Shown here piece after piece: positions 1 through 11,200 of a DNA stretch of 64,000 nt. Origin of the DNA: Flammulina velutipes (lineage: Eukaryota > Basidiomycota > Agaricomycetes > Agaricales > Physalacriaceae); NCBI GenBank assembly GCA_011800155.1, contig CM022375.1, positions 248,001-312,000 on the forward strand. The letters are read 5' to 3'. Position 1 is the first letter of the stretch. Each line of letters starts with the position of its first letter. The notes under the pieces were generated by a model, which had not been told where the DNA came from, did not search any database, and saw nothing but the letters and a program-made list of their open reading frames with translations. Position numbers and translations under genes: made by a program.

Positions 1-1384
1 GAGAACCTGATGGAAGTGTGTTGAGGCGAGCAGGACGGAGAACCTGATGGAAGTGTGTTGAGGCCTTCAAAGAGATAAACAATTAAAACAGTGCAAGATT
101 GCCGCTCAATCGCAGAGCACCATATACATAGGACCGCTGGAGCATGGTCGTGGGAATAAGCCCTTGCGTAGAAAAAGAGCTTCGCTTCAACGAGGTCCCT
201 TCCCGGGACCCCCTCAAATATTATCCAAAGGGTGTGTAGTCTTTGTGCTTCATGGCCTATCCCTCTCGGGTGTGTTAATGATTGCCTACAGAGAACATGA
301 ACCCAGAGCCTGAACCAACGCAGTCAATCGCCTTTCGCCAAATCGATTCTGATTCGTTTCAGCAGCCTAATGCTACCCCCAGGCAACGGAGCAGGCGAAA
401 ATATGTTCGCGAGGTACGACAGGATACACCTTCAATGACAGAGTCTAATCAATCCTTCCTGCAGCCCACGTGCGCCTCAGATATTTGCGTTGCTTATTGG
501 CATCGGCAAGTATCAGCATAACGACTCGATAATCAAGAACCTATCGGGATGCAAAAACGATGTCGATGATATGACCAACTTCCTTCGTACTATTCTTGGC
601 GTCCCCAATTTCAATATCATCAGACTGCTCGACTATGAAGCCACTCTTACTGGAATCACTAAAGCCCTCATATCTCTTGCGGAAGATGCTCGTATCGAAC
701 AAGGCGACGCGATCGTCATCTTTTATGCCGGGCATGGCGCCGAAGCTTTGCCACCCGTGGATATGGATTCCAACGGTAAGAGGATGCAACTGTTGGCCCC
801 ATACGACTTCGATATCAAGCAGACGAGTGTGACGCCCGACACCGAAGATGGGGAAAGGTGCGGCGATACGACGTTCAATGTCGTGAAGAACGGATTGCTG
901 GATATCCAGCTCAGTGGGCTATTGAAGGATATTGCTGACGCGAAAGGAGACAATATTGTGAGTGCTCTTGTGCAATTTATGCTTGCCTTCTTTTAAACGT
1001 CGTTTGCAATAGACCGTCATACTGGGCTGTTGCCATTCTGGATCTAGTACTCGTGACGTTGGAGGGTATATGTCCACTCGAAGAGTCGACCTTCCAGAAG
1101 ATACCAGACTCAGCAACGACACATTTATCCATTTTCGAGGATCACATATTCCCGACGGCGATCAAAACAAAGGCGTCGCATTTCATACTCTCTTGACAGC
1201 TGCCGCCCCATCGCGGCTTACTTACGAGAAGGGCATTGGAAACAAGAAAAGAGGGGTGTTTACCCAGTGTCTAACAAGTTTGCTCCCATCCTACGATCTG
1301 CACCAAATGGCTTATGTGGATATCGTTCATATGATTACTAGTTGGCTCCCCCAGTTCGTGAACATCACTCGCATGTTGGTTCAT
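1..1384. repeat. Long direct repeat, copy A
   Basis: This stretch matches 25053-26436 base for base wherever I compared them (constant offset 25052). It carries the upstream region, start codon, first two introns and most of the catalytic domain of a metacaspase. The match stops abruptly after position 1384: copy A continues into Ca2+-ATPase-like sequence, copy B into the rest of the metacaspase. Copy A is therefore the derived, truncated duplicate. The left limit is unknown because the window starts inside the repeat. The near-perfect identity indicates a recent duplication or gene conversion, although an assembly artefact cannot be excluded. Confidence 0.95.
297..1384 (+). pseudogene. Metacaspase (caspase-like peptidase), truncated duplicate copy A
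   Basis: Truncated copy of the gene at 25349. Exons 297-413, 481-957 and 1013 onward join in phase: introns 414-480 (67 nt) and 958-1012 (55 nt) have GT-AG borders, and removing them restores the family-typical start of the catalytic domain. The catalytic His lies in the FYAGHG motif and the catalytic Cys in CCHSG. After 1384 the frame runs for about 65 codons into unrelated sequence and stops at 1588, so the C-terminal part of the domain is missing. The residue two before the catalytic Cys, normally Asp in this family, is Gly (codon GGC). Metacaspases are Ca2+-dependent Arg/Lys-specific cysteine peptidases linked to stress and cell death; this copy is very probably not functional. Confidence 0.85.
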
Positions 1385-2041
1385 TTACAGCGCGACGGCG
1401 ATGGGAGCACCCCTTTCCAAAAAAAGCTGAACTATTTGGCGGGACTCATTGCCACAAACGGTCGCCGGTCTCACGCTCTTCGTTGCTCTTATGGGTTCCT
1501 GCAAACCGATAGCCGGTGCGTCAGCGGTTTGCATGGACAAGACGGGTGCCCCCGCTCAGAACGACATGGCCGTCGCCTCCGAGCCTGATGGCATCCACGC
1601 CAAATTTGTCCATCAGCTCGAGGAAAGCCCGCTCGCACCAACGTCGACGAGGTGACCGAGCGCGGACGGAAGCATGCTGCGGAGGTAACTCAACAACGCC
1701 ATGACCCCACCCTCCAGGCCCTTCTCAATGAATTCATCGCCGTGAACTCCGCTGCCTTCGAGGACGCCAATCCCGAAACTGGCGAAGGGGCCTTCGCTGG
1801 CAGCAAGACCGAGCCCGCACTACTCAAATTCGCCAAACAGAGCAGCTGGAGGAGCTTCAAGGAAATCCGTGACGCTGCCGCTGCGACCGTCATCCAGATG
1901 ATCGCCTTCTCCCGTGAACGCAAATCGATGGACGTCGTCAAGCTCGCCGACAACAAATGGAAGTTCTACGCCAATCGTATTCCTCTGGGCGCGAAATCTG
2001 CACGCGACCGGCGCTCACTTGCCATCCCCGTCTGTACATAA
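1385..2041 (+). pseudogene. P-type Ca2+-ATPase (PMCA/Pmc1-like) fragment, decayed
   Basis: Three overlapping frames give recognisable pieces of a fungal vacuolar/plasma-membrane Ca2+-ATPase in the right order. First comes the segment before transmembrane helix 3 (TPFQKKLNYLA, then a hydrophobic LTLFVALMGSC stretch). Next is the phosphorylation-site region, where the invariant DKTGT motif reads DKTGAPAQ. Last is the nucleotide-binding region (NPETGEGAF, SKTEPALLKFAK, FSRERKSMDVV). At least two frameshifts separate the pieces, and the membrane segment that should lie between the first two is missing. The fragment starts exactly where the duplicated metacaspase stops. It is a gene remnant; the changes in the catalytic loop alone would abolish pumping. 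Confidence 0.8.
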
Positions 2042-2518
2042 GCCGTAATCTCCGTCTCGTCACTGCACCCCGTTGTTGATGCCGCGCTCCTGATCGGAGA
2101 CATGCCCTTCATGGCTCGCTGGAGCTCGCTGGACGGTCGTCGATGTGGTGGAATGCCAGGCTACGAGGCATCTGAGCAGCGGAAACCTCTGGATGGCGTA
2201 TAACATTCCGACCTTCCCGCGACGACGCCAATTCATAGGATGACCGCGGGTAGGAATGGTTGGTGAGCATTGGCAATGGCAACTTAAGCAGGTGCGCATC
2301 GTTGCAAAGCTCTTTTCTGTCGCTAATGGGTAAATTTCTCGCCTTAGCCATCCCTTATCCGGCAGCCGCTGCGGAGGCTCTGTGTACCCGACCATCATCA
2401 TCATCATCCACTCGGGATGGAAACTCCGTCCGTCAGGGTCGGGAGGGGTGGTATGTATATAATGGGAGGCTTGTAGTCGAAGCCCCCATTCGGATCCCGC
2501 CTGTCAATCCCAGCCAAC
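2042..2518. other. Intergenic region upstream of the first Tet/JBP-like gene
   Basis: I see no supported gene here. The last 60 bases hold a TATA-like motif and the presumed 5' untranslated region of the gene starting at 2519. The rest is short overlapping frames without recognisable content. Confidence 0.5.
2456..2462 (+). promoter_or_regulatory. TATA-like box
   Basis: A TATATAA motif lies 57 bases before the ATG at 2519. The spacing suits a short fungal 5' leader. This is a sequence match only. Confidence 0.4.
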
Positions 2519-4375
2519 ATGGGCAAAGGTGAGCAACTCCGTCCCTTGGTGCAGCTCAGCCCGCGTGCGCCCTTGTCGATATTAGCGGGCCAACCTCGAG
2601 CCTACTTCCGGGGTGCGCGCTCGGGTTGAGCTGGCTGCAGGCCCCCTCCCTTCCCGAAACGTTGCTGACGGTGCCCATAGGATATCCGTCGGCCTACGTA
2701 GATTCCTGTGATTATGCGCTGAGGACGACAAGATCAGGTGCCGCCTTCTCAACCCTAGCATGCCCCCCCATCAGGGAAACTGGGGGCTTTGATGCCGCCT
2801 CCATCTTTGACGCGGTCTGCCTGGTAAGCGCGCACTGCAGTGGCCCGGCGAGATGCTAATTGGCTCCTCAGGCGCAGGACGATGCTTGGATGGCCGCTGC
2901 TGTTGCCAGCGACCCGGGGGAGCTCAACATCGACTACGGCATTGAGCCTTCGCCCGAGCTCTGGTTGATGGATGTGGCGTCAAGCATGCCCTCCCCGCCA
3001 TCGTCTGCCCCGCCAAACCCGTCCGCGTCGTTTTCGTACCCGCCCCCCTCGCCCCCATCCGCCCCCATCAAGTCTCTGACGGCGGCGCCTGGGAAGGCGG
3101 GCTCAACCTACAGGCAGCGCCGAAATTTCAAAAAGCGAGAGAGCAGGCTCAAGAAGCAGGCGCTCTCCCCCGACGGGCTCTCGGGGATGAAGGGCATCGC
3201 TCAAAAGCGCATTGAGGAGGCGAAGGCTGGCAGTGTTCGCCTCGACAACTACCGAATCGACGCCGCCCCTGTTACAAAACCCGGCTGGATAGGGCGGCTG
3301 CTCCACCTGCCAAAGATCTTACCGACGCTTGCCGAGGTGCTTGGGATGGTTGGGATGCGGCTGATCGGTTGGGATGGGATGTGCGTAGCTGGCTCTTAAA
3401 TAAACCGACCTGTCAGCTGACTGCTCCGAAGATCATCTGTCCCCATACTTGACGCTACCGGGCGCTGTGTTGCACTGCTTGGTGGGAGGCCCCGCGACCA
3501 GCCGGGCAAGGTGACTGGGGTTAGCTACTCGTCGGCTCTGGCTGCTGCAACCGACAGCATTTCCCGCGCTATGGGGCCCCTGCCCTCTCATTTGCATCGT
3601 CGAGGGCCTTGTAAGGAGAGGACGATGGGGGCCTCCTACGGGGGTGGGCAGAAGCGCCCCTCTATCCTACGCCAAGCAGAAGCTGAGGCCCCTCAACTGG
3701 CCAGTCTGCTATCCTGCCCCGGAATAACTCGAGTTGCCTGCTGGGCGGATTGTAGGTGGATCCCCCCTCACCTCGCCTGCTGCGAAGCTAACGATGGCAG
3801 TTCTCTTTCGCTCATACCAGCCCAAAATCCATGCCGTCTGCATGGGCAGTCTACGAGCGCTAGCTGCTGCCATTCCCGACATTGCCAACCCATTCCCCGG
3901 TGGCTTTCCTAACACATGTTGGGCCGGGGCAACGACCAACGCCACGGCAAACGCAGCTCGCTACGGGGTAACTTGGCCCCATACCGACCAAGGCAACCTG
4001 GCCTGGGCTTGGTGCGCAGTGACCGCTCTAGGGAATTTCAACCCGGACCTGGGGGGGCATCTTATTTTATGGGATTTGGGTCTTGTTATTCGATTTCCCC
4101 CCGGCTCTACAATTCTCCTACCATCCGCACTCCTTGTCCATTCCAACGTTGCTATCCAGGAGGGCGAGGAGAGGAGCTCCCTTGTTCTCTTCGCCGCCGG
4201 GGGCTTGTTTCGCTATGTTGATAATGGTTTTAAAACTGACAAGGAGTTCATGATGCAGGATTACCAAAGCATGGACCCGGAGCAGAGGGCTGAGTGGCGC
4301 AGGGCGCGTCAAGAGAGGTGGCAGGCGTCGTTGGGCAATATGACCAGATGGGAGAATGGGGAGGCGGCTTTGTAG
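2519..4375 (+). CDS. Tet/JBP-like 2OG-Fe(II) oxygenase, copy 1 (518 aa)
   Basis: Five exons join in phase: 2519-2528, 2681-2823, 2872-3380, 3432-3751 and 3801-4375. Exon 1 encodes only Met-Gly-Lys plus one base, an arrangement shared exactly by the convergent paralogue at 4552-6492, which supports this start. The N-terminal half is proline/serine-rich with a basic RRNFKKRESRLKK segment, perhaps for nuclear targeting or DNA contact. The C-terminal third looks like the double-stranded beta-helix core. It has an HxD iron motif (PHTD, His388/Asp390), a WDLGLVIRFPPGS strand, a distal His441 (VHSN) and Arg452 (GEER) expected to hold 2-oxoglutarate. These features match the Tet/JBP-like family expanded in Agaricomycetes, whose characterised members oxidise 5-methylcytosine in DNA. 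I infer, but cannot show, that this one acts on nucleic acid. All expected ligand residues are present and there are no breaks. The gene ends 176 bp from the stop of its convergent paralogue. Confidence 0.82.
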
Positions 4376-4551
4376 ATCAAATTAACCAAGCTTGAAGCTC
4401 CGAAATTTACAAGGTTTACCTCCAAAGTTAACTTCGTGTGCTGCATTAGAGCGTATTTGCGCGAATATATGCTGGAAATGGTCAGTACATCCTACTGTTA
4501 TATTTGAATCAAACGAATTATCATTTATGAATTGACCAGGAATTGGCTATT

Positions 4552-6492
4552 CTAAGGCCAGGTCGACATCATCGCGAGTCCTACAGACCAGCGCTCCTTT
4601 CGCCTCCTCCTCCAAGCCTCCTTCTCATCCTTTGACATATTCATAAAATCCTCCTTCATGAACGCCTTGTCGGTCTTGCACCCGTTGTTCACGTAGCGGA
4701 AAAGACCTCCTGCGGAGAAGTGAACTAGAGACATACGCTCCTCGGTGTCAGGAACTGCCACATTTGAGTGTACAAGGAGAGCTGAGGGAATAAGGATAGT
4801 GGCACCGGGTGGGAAGCGGATGATAAGCCCTAGATCCCACAGGATAAGATGACCATAAAGATCGGGATTGAACCTCCCAAGCGCGGTAATTGCACACCAT
4901 GCCCATGCGAGGTTGCCTTGGTCGGTGTGCGGCCATGCTGCCGATTGCGCCGCTCCGTTCCCACCCACATTTGTTGTCTCCCCTGCCCAAAAGCCTCCAG
5001 GAAAAGCACCAGGGAAGGGATCAGCAACCTCTGGTAGATGATCGCTAAGCTTTCTTAGGTCTCTGAGGCCTGCTGCGTGGATCTCTGGCTGATAGAACTT
5101 GAATAAAGCTAAGACTCTGGTTAACCGAATAGAAAAACACCATATAATTGCTTGCCATTGCTCCAGCCTGTGATGCGCTCATTTCCAGGGTCTTGGAGAA
5201 TTTCTTCCAAGATACCCTTCTCTGCTGGATTTTGTCTCAAAAGTTGAGGGTAGCGCTGACCACCGCCGTAGGAGACTCCCATAGTTCGCTCGGTACACGG
5301 TCCACGACGATGAGGGTGATGCTTGAGGAGAGGACGTAGACGGCGGAGGGTGTTGGTGATATGGTCGATGGCGGCACTATAGGACATTCCCGTTTGCTTT
5401 CCAGGTTGATCCCGAGGCTGGCCACCAAGTAAAGCAATTATGCGTCGGTGAGCATCAAGAATCGGTCGTGTTAGACTAGCCAACTTGAGCGAAACTTACA
5501 GAAGAGTATAAAACCGCTCACCGTCCATCCCAGTTCAAAAGTCTCATATTTGCTAGTTCAAGCGCCTGCGCCAAGGTAGGCAAGAAACGTGAGAGGGAAA
5601 CCCTTCTTCCGATAAAGCCTGGCTTTGTTACCGGCGCGTTCTCATGCATATAATCCTCGATTTCCAAGGACTCGGCTTCTGCGATACGCCGAGCGACAAT
5701 AGCCTTGAAGTTGTTAGACCTAGCTGACAAGTCGGCAGAGGATTGGCGCTGTTGTTTTCGCTTCTCCCTGTCCTTTTGTCGCTTCCGGCGAATATATGAT
5801 TCACGCGGTTCGTCGGAAGAAGCTGCTGATGTTGACGCGGATGGCAACGATGGGGCTGAGAAAGGGAGCAACAATGAAGGAGTGGGCGAAGGGGAAGGAG
5901 ACGGAGATGGAGACAGAGAAGGTGAAGGCGACGGTGAAGGTGAAGGCGACGGTGAAGGTGAAGGCGAAGAGGGCAACTGTCCACCTCTGCCTGGTACGTC
6001 AAGCAGGTCGGCCCTGGGCAGACGAGCGGCACGGGATACGCGAAGAGGAATGCCATCACGGAGCCCAAGATCATGGTCCGGGGCAAAAAGAGAGGTGCTA
6101 TCGCCTTCGTCGCCAGACACTTCGTTGTCTGCGAGCGCCATCCACAAGTCCTCCTGTTCGCAAGCAGTCTCCTCCATTGCGACGGCGGCATCAAATGCTA
6201 TGGGGCCGCGTATGGGTTGGCTATCGACAACATCCCCGATTGAATATAGCGCGCCAGAACGCGTTCTTTTATATGGCCGTTCATCATCAACGAGATGGGC
6301 AGCACGCCGTTTTCTCTCTGCGAAAAACATCAGCTTTAGTCGGAGCACATAGGCGCTGAGCAATTAATGCTAAGCAGCCGTAGCGTCTGGAAGGCGTCGC
6401 AAGGTCGGAGCCCATCAACAGGCGCGACGGCTGCTGGGCAGGAAGTGCGTTACGGCATATAAATGGGGGGTTAATCGCTCACCTTGCGACAT
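4552..6492 (-). CDS. Tet/JBP-like 2OG-Fe(II) oxygenase, copy 2 (560 aa)
   Basis: Exons on the minus strand are 6483-6492, 5522-6317, 5156-5475 and 4552-5108, all in phase. Exon 1 is 10 nt (Met-Ser-Gln plus one base), as in copy 1, and the 5156-5475 exon is 320 nt, the same length as its counterpart. Intron 5109-5155 appears to use a GC donor (GCAAGC...TTAG). This choice aligns the flanking residues with copy 1 without a gap, whereas the only GT alternative would give a 32-nt intron. The oxygenase core is complete: PHTD iron motif, WDLGLIIRFPPG strand, VHSN distal His and EER arginine. The linker carries a long alternating Ser-Pro tract (about 5850-5970) absent from copy 1. Intron 2 of copy 1 (2824-2871) has no counterpart here. 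The two copies are clearly homologous but well diverged, so the duplication is not recent. Confidence 0.82.
5850..5970. repeat. Coding minisatellite (Ser-Pro tract)
   Basis: Short GGTGAAGGCGAC-like units repeat in tandem on the plus strand and encode an alternating Ser-Pro run in the minus-strand oxygenase gene. Such tracts expand and contract by slippage. The same DNA is open on the plus strand as a Gly/Glu/Asp-rich frame, which I regard as a shadow. Confidence 0.75.
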
Positions 6493-7590
6493 TAACAGCT
6501 GGCTGGGAGAGCAAGAGGGGGATGAAGCTGGATGGTGGAAGGAGGGAGGATACAATGCCGAGGAAGTCTGAAGGTGATGTATCATAAGGCAGCACAGTGA
6601 GCATGAGGATGATTGTTTATTGGTGTACAAATACCGCCATATGGGCTAGGAGTTAGTGCACGCTGCGGCAGGTAGAATTCTAGCCCTCAATGATTGTACC
6701 TTTTTCATCGTCGCCATCATCATCAACCGAGAAATCACAGCACTCTGAGGAAGGGTTAGATCATTCAGCAGAGGGATGCCACCAACGAACGCACCTTCAC
6801 AGGCGTCTACATGCATGATCAGACGCACACCGGCTAAGCCAGAATACCGACACGTCGTCCGAAGGCTCGTCGTGTTGGTCGCGTTGCGGGAGAAGTTGAC
6901 CCCGGTGCTTGAAAAAACGTGGGTGATGTCTTGAGACCTAGGAATCCGTGAGGTCGTGAAGGGTGTCTCTAAAGGGGTTGTGCACCTGGAGAGAGTGCGA
7001 AGATTGCCCCATTGGCTAAGCGCCGGAGGTTAGGCCTGGGTTCTGACATCAAGGTGGACTATGACGCCAGCCGGTTTGCCTGCCACTTGCGCGTATCCCT
7101 GTGCTGCGTGAGTAATGGAATGCAACGAGGCGATATTCTTCGGTGTTAGTTGGAGCGTGATGAGCATGAAAGCATTGCTCACTGCGACCCGGCGTTCACC
7201 TGCCGTGCTGCGGTATTCTCGACGACATATACCTGCACCCAATAAATGAGAATGATTCGACAACCACAAGGACGGCGACGTACCAGCCTAGCGCCGTCTT
7301 CACAGCAAATACACCAAACCCCACCGAAGCTCCCTGGTACCGCCGACGAGTGCGAAAACAACATGAGACAAAAAGAGCAAAAGAAAGAAGGCCGCGCGGA
7401 GGTACGAGCGGGGGAGTCTTTGAGGATGAGGCAGTGGATTGACGACTGGTAGTTAAATATTGAAATTTGAATGACGGAAGTCCGGTCCGCATTTGTATGC
7501 TGCTGTAGTATGTTTTTCCCACGGAGCCAAATCTCCACTGCATAGAATATCAACGCCTCAACCCTGGCACGATATGGTATGCTCTCACAA
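6493..7590. other. Region without a supported gene; possible small secreted-protein remnant
   Basis: I find no convincing gene. On the minus strand at about 7300-7450 one frame gives a signal-peptide-like stretch (AAFFLLLFLSHVVFAL), followed by GT...AG pairs that could be short introns (7240-7290, 7140-7200). No start codon is in frame with it and the product is not recognisable, so I do not call a gene. Confidence 0.4.
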
Positions 7591-8226
7591 TAGGGTTGTT
7601 TAAAGTTGAATTATTTTGCTACTTAATGGACCATTAATTGCTTCCTGAATTCGACGTTTTGGCCTTATGATCGTTCAACGCTCAACCCCAGCCAAATTTT
7701 GAAGAATAAGTGGACAATTAATGGTACTTTTCAGGCTACTATGAACACCCCATCTCGGAGAACGTGAATAAGTAGACCTTATTGGTCGTTTTAATGGCTT
7801 CCAGAGATGTCAATGCCGCGTCGGCAACGTGCACTGCCACTGGCGGGAACCAATATACAAGTCCCACTGCCATAACGCCGTAGCACCACACCTCCATAAT
7901 GTCCCCTGTCTTGAGCGGTTCACGCCGTCAGCGGCAATTTATAGTGTACTTTCTACCTGTTCCCAGTACACGAATGACAGAGAGTACGTGTGGTGGTAGT
8001 TTGGAGGCCAGTGAAGATTGTGGCGCTCGGAGCACTGGTGCCGGACTTTTGAATGTCGGCATGGGCTATTAGCGCTCGAGCTATTAGATGGGCCTTTAAT
8101 AGCTTTCAGGAAGGTCGGGCCCTCCTGATTGCTGTTAAATCTCCTTAAAGCCATTAGATGACGGTAAATAAGGAGGGGATTAATGGTCCATTAGGAAGCA
8201 AAATAAGTCAACTTTGAACAACCCTA
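7591..8226. mobile_element. MITE-like element with 45-bp terminal inverted repeats and TA ends
   Basis: The first ~45 bases (TAGGGTTGTT, then AAAGTTGA, TTATTTTGCT and TAATGGACCATTAAT) reappear as the reverse complement at 8180-8226 with about four mismatches. Both ends carry TA, as expected for a TA target duplication of the Tc1/mariner type. The 636-bp interior contains subterminal repeats of the TAATGG/CCATTA and CTTCCTGAA/TTCAGGAAG kind and no plausible transposase. A non-autonomous DNA transposon is the natural reading; which autonomous family moves it cannot be told from here. Confidence 0.75.
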
Positions 8227-11200
8227 ATCTCCTTTATCGCGTAGTAGCATACTGAATCTACCCATTGAGGATGCCAAATACCTTCGCTCGCAGCATGGGG
8301 GATACGAGCAACATATGGTGTGCCTATGTTTCGTACGGGAAACACGACCATCATGCTCGTCGAAGCGACGCCTCCCTGCGGTTAGTCTCCCGAAGGGCTC
8401 TTCTGAGGTGCCCAGATGTCAGGCCGTGGTCCTTTGGTCTCGTCGCTATCGAGCTTGATATACACTAAGTCCTAGTTCAAGCAAACTGATATCTATAGTA
8501 CGTCCTCAATTTCTGGAAGCCTTGTCTCCAGTACTAAATAGCTATATCTCTTAGCATTTCACGACAATAAGCTTCCATACTCCATCATGTACGAAATCCT
8601 CGACTTGGCCAAGTGCCCAGAAAGAGGTACGTTCATTATACGAATGAAACTTGTATGCTGACGCGTTCTCAAACATATGGCGTCGGCAGTACTGTTTGGT
8701 GTTTGATTATGACGCTAGACTAGGCAATATCCTTATTCATGTCCTTTGTCTTTTGAAATGATCCGCCTATCCTCCGCGACACTCTCTGGCGTTGTTAAAT
8801 ACTAGGACTTGCTGCTCGGCCCCGTGCCTACGTCGCTGCGCCACCTCCGTTCGTCGTTCAACTTTGAAAAGCATCTATTTCTCCACACCCATAACGAGGC
8901 ATGTACGCGTGCTGCCTGTATGGTTCCGTCTCCGTCTCCGAGCTAGGTCAAGGAACAGAGAGGTGTTGCCTGGGACCTAGCATACCTTACATTCTCCGAG
9001 GTAATATGTGGGAACGACTTTGGATCGTACCGGGCGCATTTGCGCATGGTCATTGACGATGCTCGGACGGTATTCATTTTCGCTCTCCGATAGCCCAACA
9101 TTTCATTATACCCGATATATAGGGATGATATCGTATCCGAGTACTCCTATTGATTCCTCTGCGCCACGATCGCTAACCGCTGTTCAGCACTGCTTTGATG
9201 AACAGGGCGCCAGGACCGTTCAACGTTAAACGCTAATCCTACCTACGCTCGAAATATATTGTGATCATCCTCGTCCGTGCCATGTCCGCCGTTGAATATT
9301 GTGAATAAAGATACAGTCCGGAAGTATTTCAATCATTCGCGATCGCTCAACGTCCATAGGAAATTCGGCTTCCCCTGTCGTTACATTCCCGCCATTGCAA
9401 CGGATAACGATCCCTTACAAGTAATGTCCACCAGGCGGAGTCCATGTCCGGTTGCTGAACCGTCGAGAATGTTGGAAATGTGCAGCGTTTGAATCAAATA
9501 CGCAGACGTTAATCAGAAGTGTGTTGAACTCTTCAACGTGCATTAAAGCAAACATCTTCTATACCAATACGACGGCCTGAGGCCCGACGACATCGATATC
9601 GATATCAAGGTATGAGGGGAGGGATAGTCATCCGTCAGTAGATAGCATACATGTTGATATCGTGTAGATGAAGGAAAGCAAGTGTAATTTCTCGCGTCGA
9701 GTATTGACTTCTGTGAAAGCTAAACACACTGTAACAGTAACCTTGGTTCTGAGTTGACGTTCTGTGGGCGCGATGTCAGGAACGTGATTTGATCGTGAGC
9801 GCGTCGGGCGGCAGGCATTTGACCTTGTTGTCCCCTACCACCATGGCGAAACTAACGGTCGAACCCGCGACGACATGTGTGCATGTTCAGAGCATCCTCT
9901 TTATTTGGCTGAGTGATGTGTAGGCGCCACGTCTGATACGCCCTTCGCGAAGCAAACGGTGAGCGACGACTCTTTACCGAGTATAAGGAGACCGTGAAAT
10001 GGTGAAAGAGCTCGCTCGCTAGGTGCGTTTGGTTATAACCGCAGTCTCCGTTTCTAAACACGCTCGTAGCTTTGAACGTTTATAGCCCGTACCTCCTTCC
10101 TCTCGTCGGCATGCGCTTTGGCCGAAAGGATACACTACCCAATGGTCATGTCCCAACGTCTCCCTGGCCACTGAGGATGGTGCTCTCTGCGTCGTTTGGT
10201 GTTTTGGACGTGGCGCGTCGGCAGTGATTCTGATGCCAGGCTAGAAGCGGGGCTTTGGACGGCTATGTTGTAAAATGCATGCAGACACGTACGGACGCTT
10301 CACATTCGTTTTCGCACCGCTGCTGGTCTTGGACCTTGACGCGAATCGCCGCCTATGCCTCGTACGTTGACTCCCTCCCTAAATCTTCGTGTACGAACGA
10401 TGATGAACGTAGAAAGTTTAGAACCAACATTCATTCATATCCTTACGATTTGGGTACCCTCTTCTTCGTGCTGTGCAGCATATAATGCTCGAGACCCTCA
10501 TTTTTTCCGACGCCGAACCATGGACGCTGCCTAACAGCATCGTCGTTCCGGGAATTGGGAGGACATGTTCGCGAACGTCGAGTTTGCGTTGCGTCAGGAA
10601 TGGGATGAAGCCCAGAGCTCCCTGGTATGGCGTATGATGACCTTCGAGGTGTACCTCCGACGGATGTCCATGAAGGGAGCGGGCATCACCTGGTATGTTG
10701 ACTTTATCCGTAATTTTGCATACACTAACGAACATGTAGATATCGGAATTGAGGTTACATACCTACGTTTCCTTCTCCTGCGATGATCCGGGGAACCTCT
10801 CCTATGCATGAGACTGTCGTCTCCGCCGACGCCAAACCTTCGACATTCGCGCATCGGTCTGGGAGATCAGCATGGATGGAGAATAGGAGAACACAGCTTA
10901 GGGTGGAGGATGCCCGTCTTCCACTTCGTCATACTCGTGTAATGATGTCCCTTCCTACTCGCGGAATTCAATTCCTTTTTCTGTGTCTTTTCTCCGAAGG
11001 GAGGCTCGTTGCTTGAATTCTACGATTCGTTCTTCACCTTGCGCTCGCGTATCCGGCTTCGACGGTTCGTGGGCGAACATCTACACATCGCTACTGCATT
11101 TTGAGGTCTTTCTGGAATTTCAAGATCTCGACGATTCCTTTACTGTCGTGCTCGACCTTCTCTCTTGCATAGGCGATGAGTCGACGTCGCCCTTTCATAT

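Noticed and set aside
5705..6352. Plus-strand 215-codon Gly/Glu-rich frame
   Set aside because: It is the shadow of the Ser-Pro tract and flanks of the minus-strand oxygenase gene.
7591..8226. TTAGGG/CCCTAA at element ends as telomeric repeats
   Set aside because: Only a single copy at each end, as part of longer inverted repeats.
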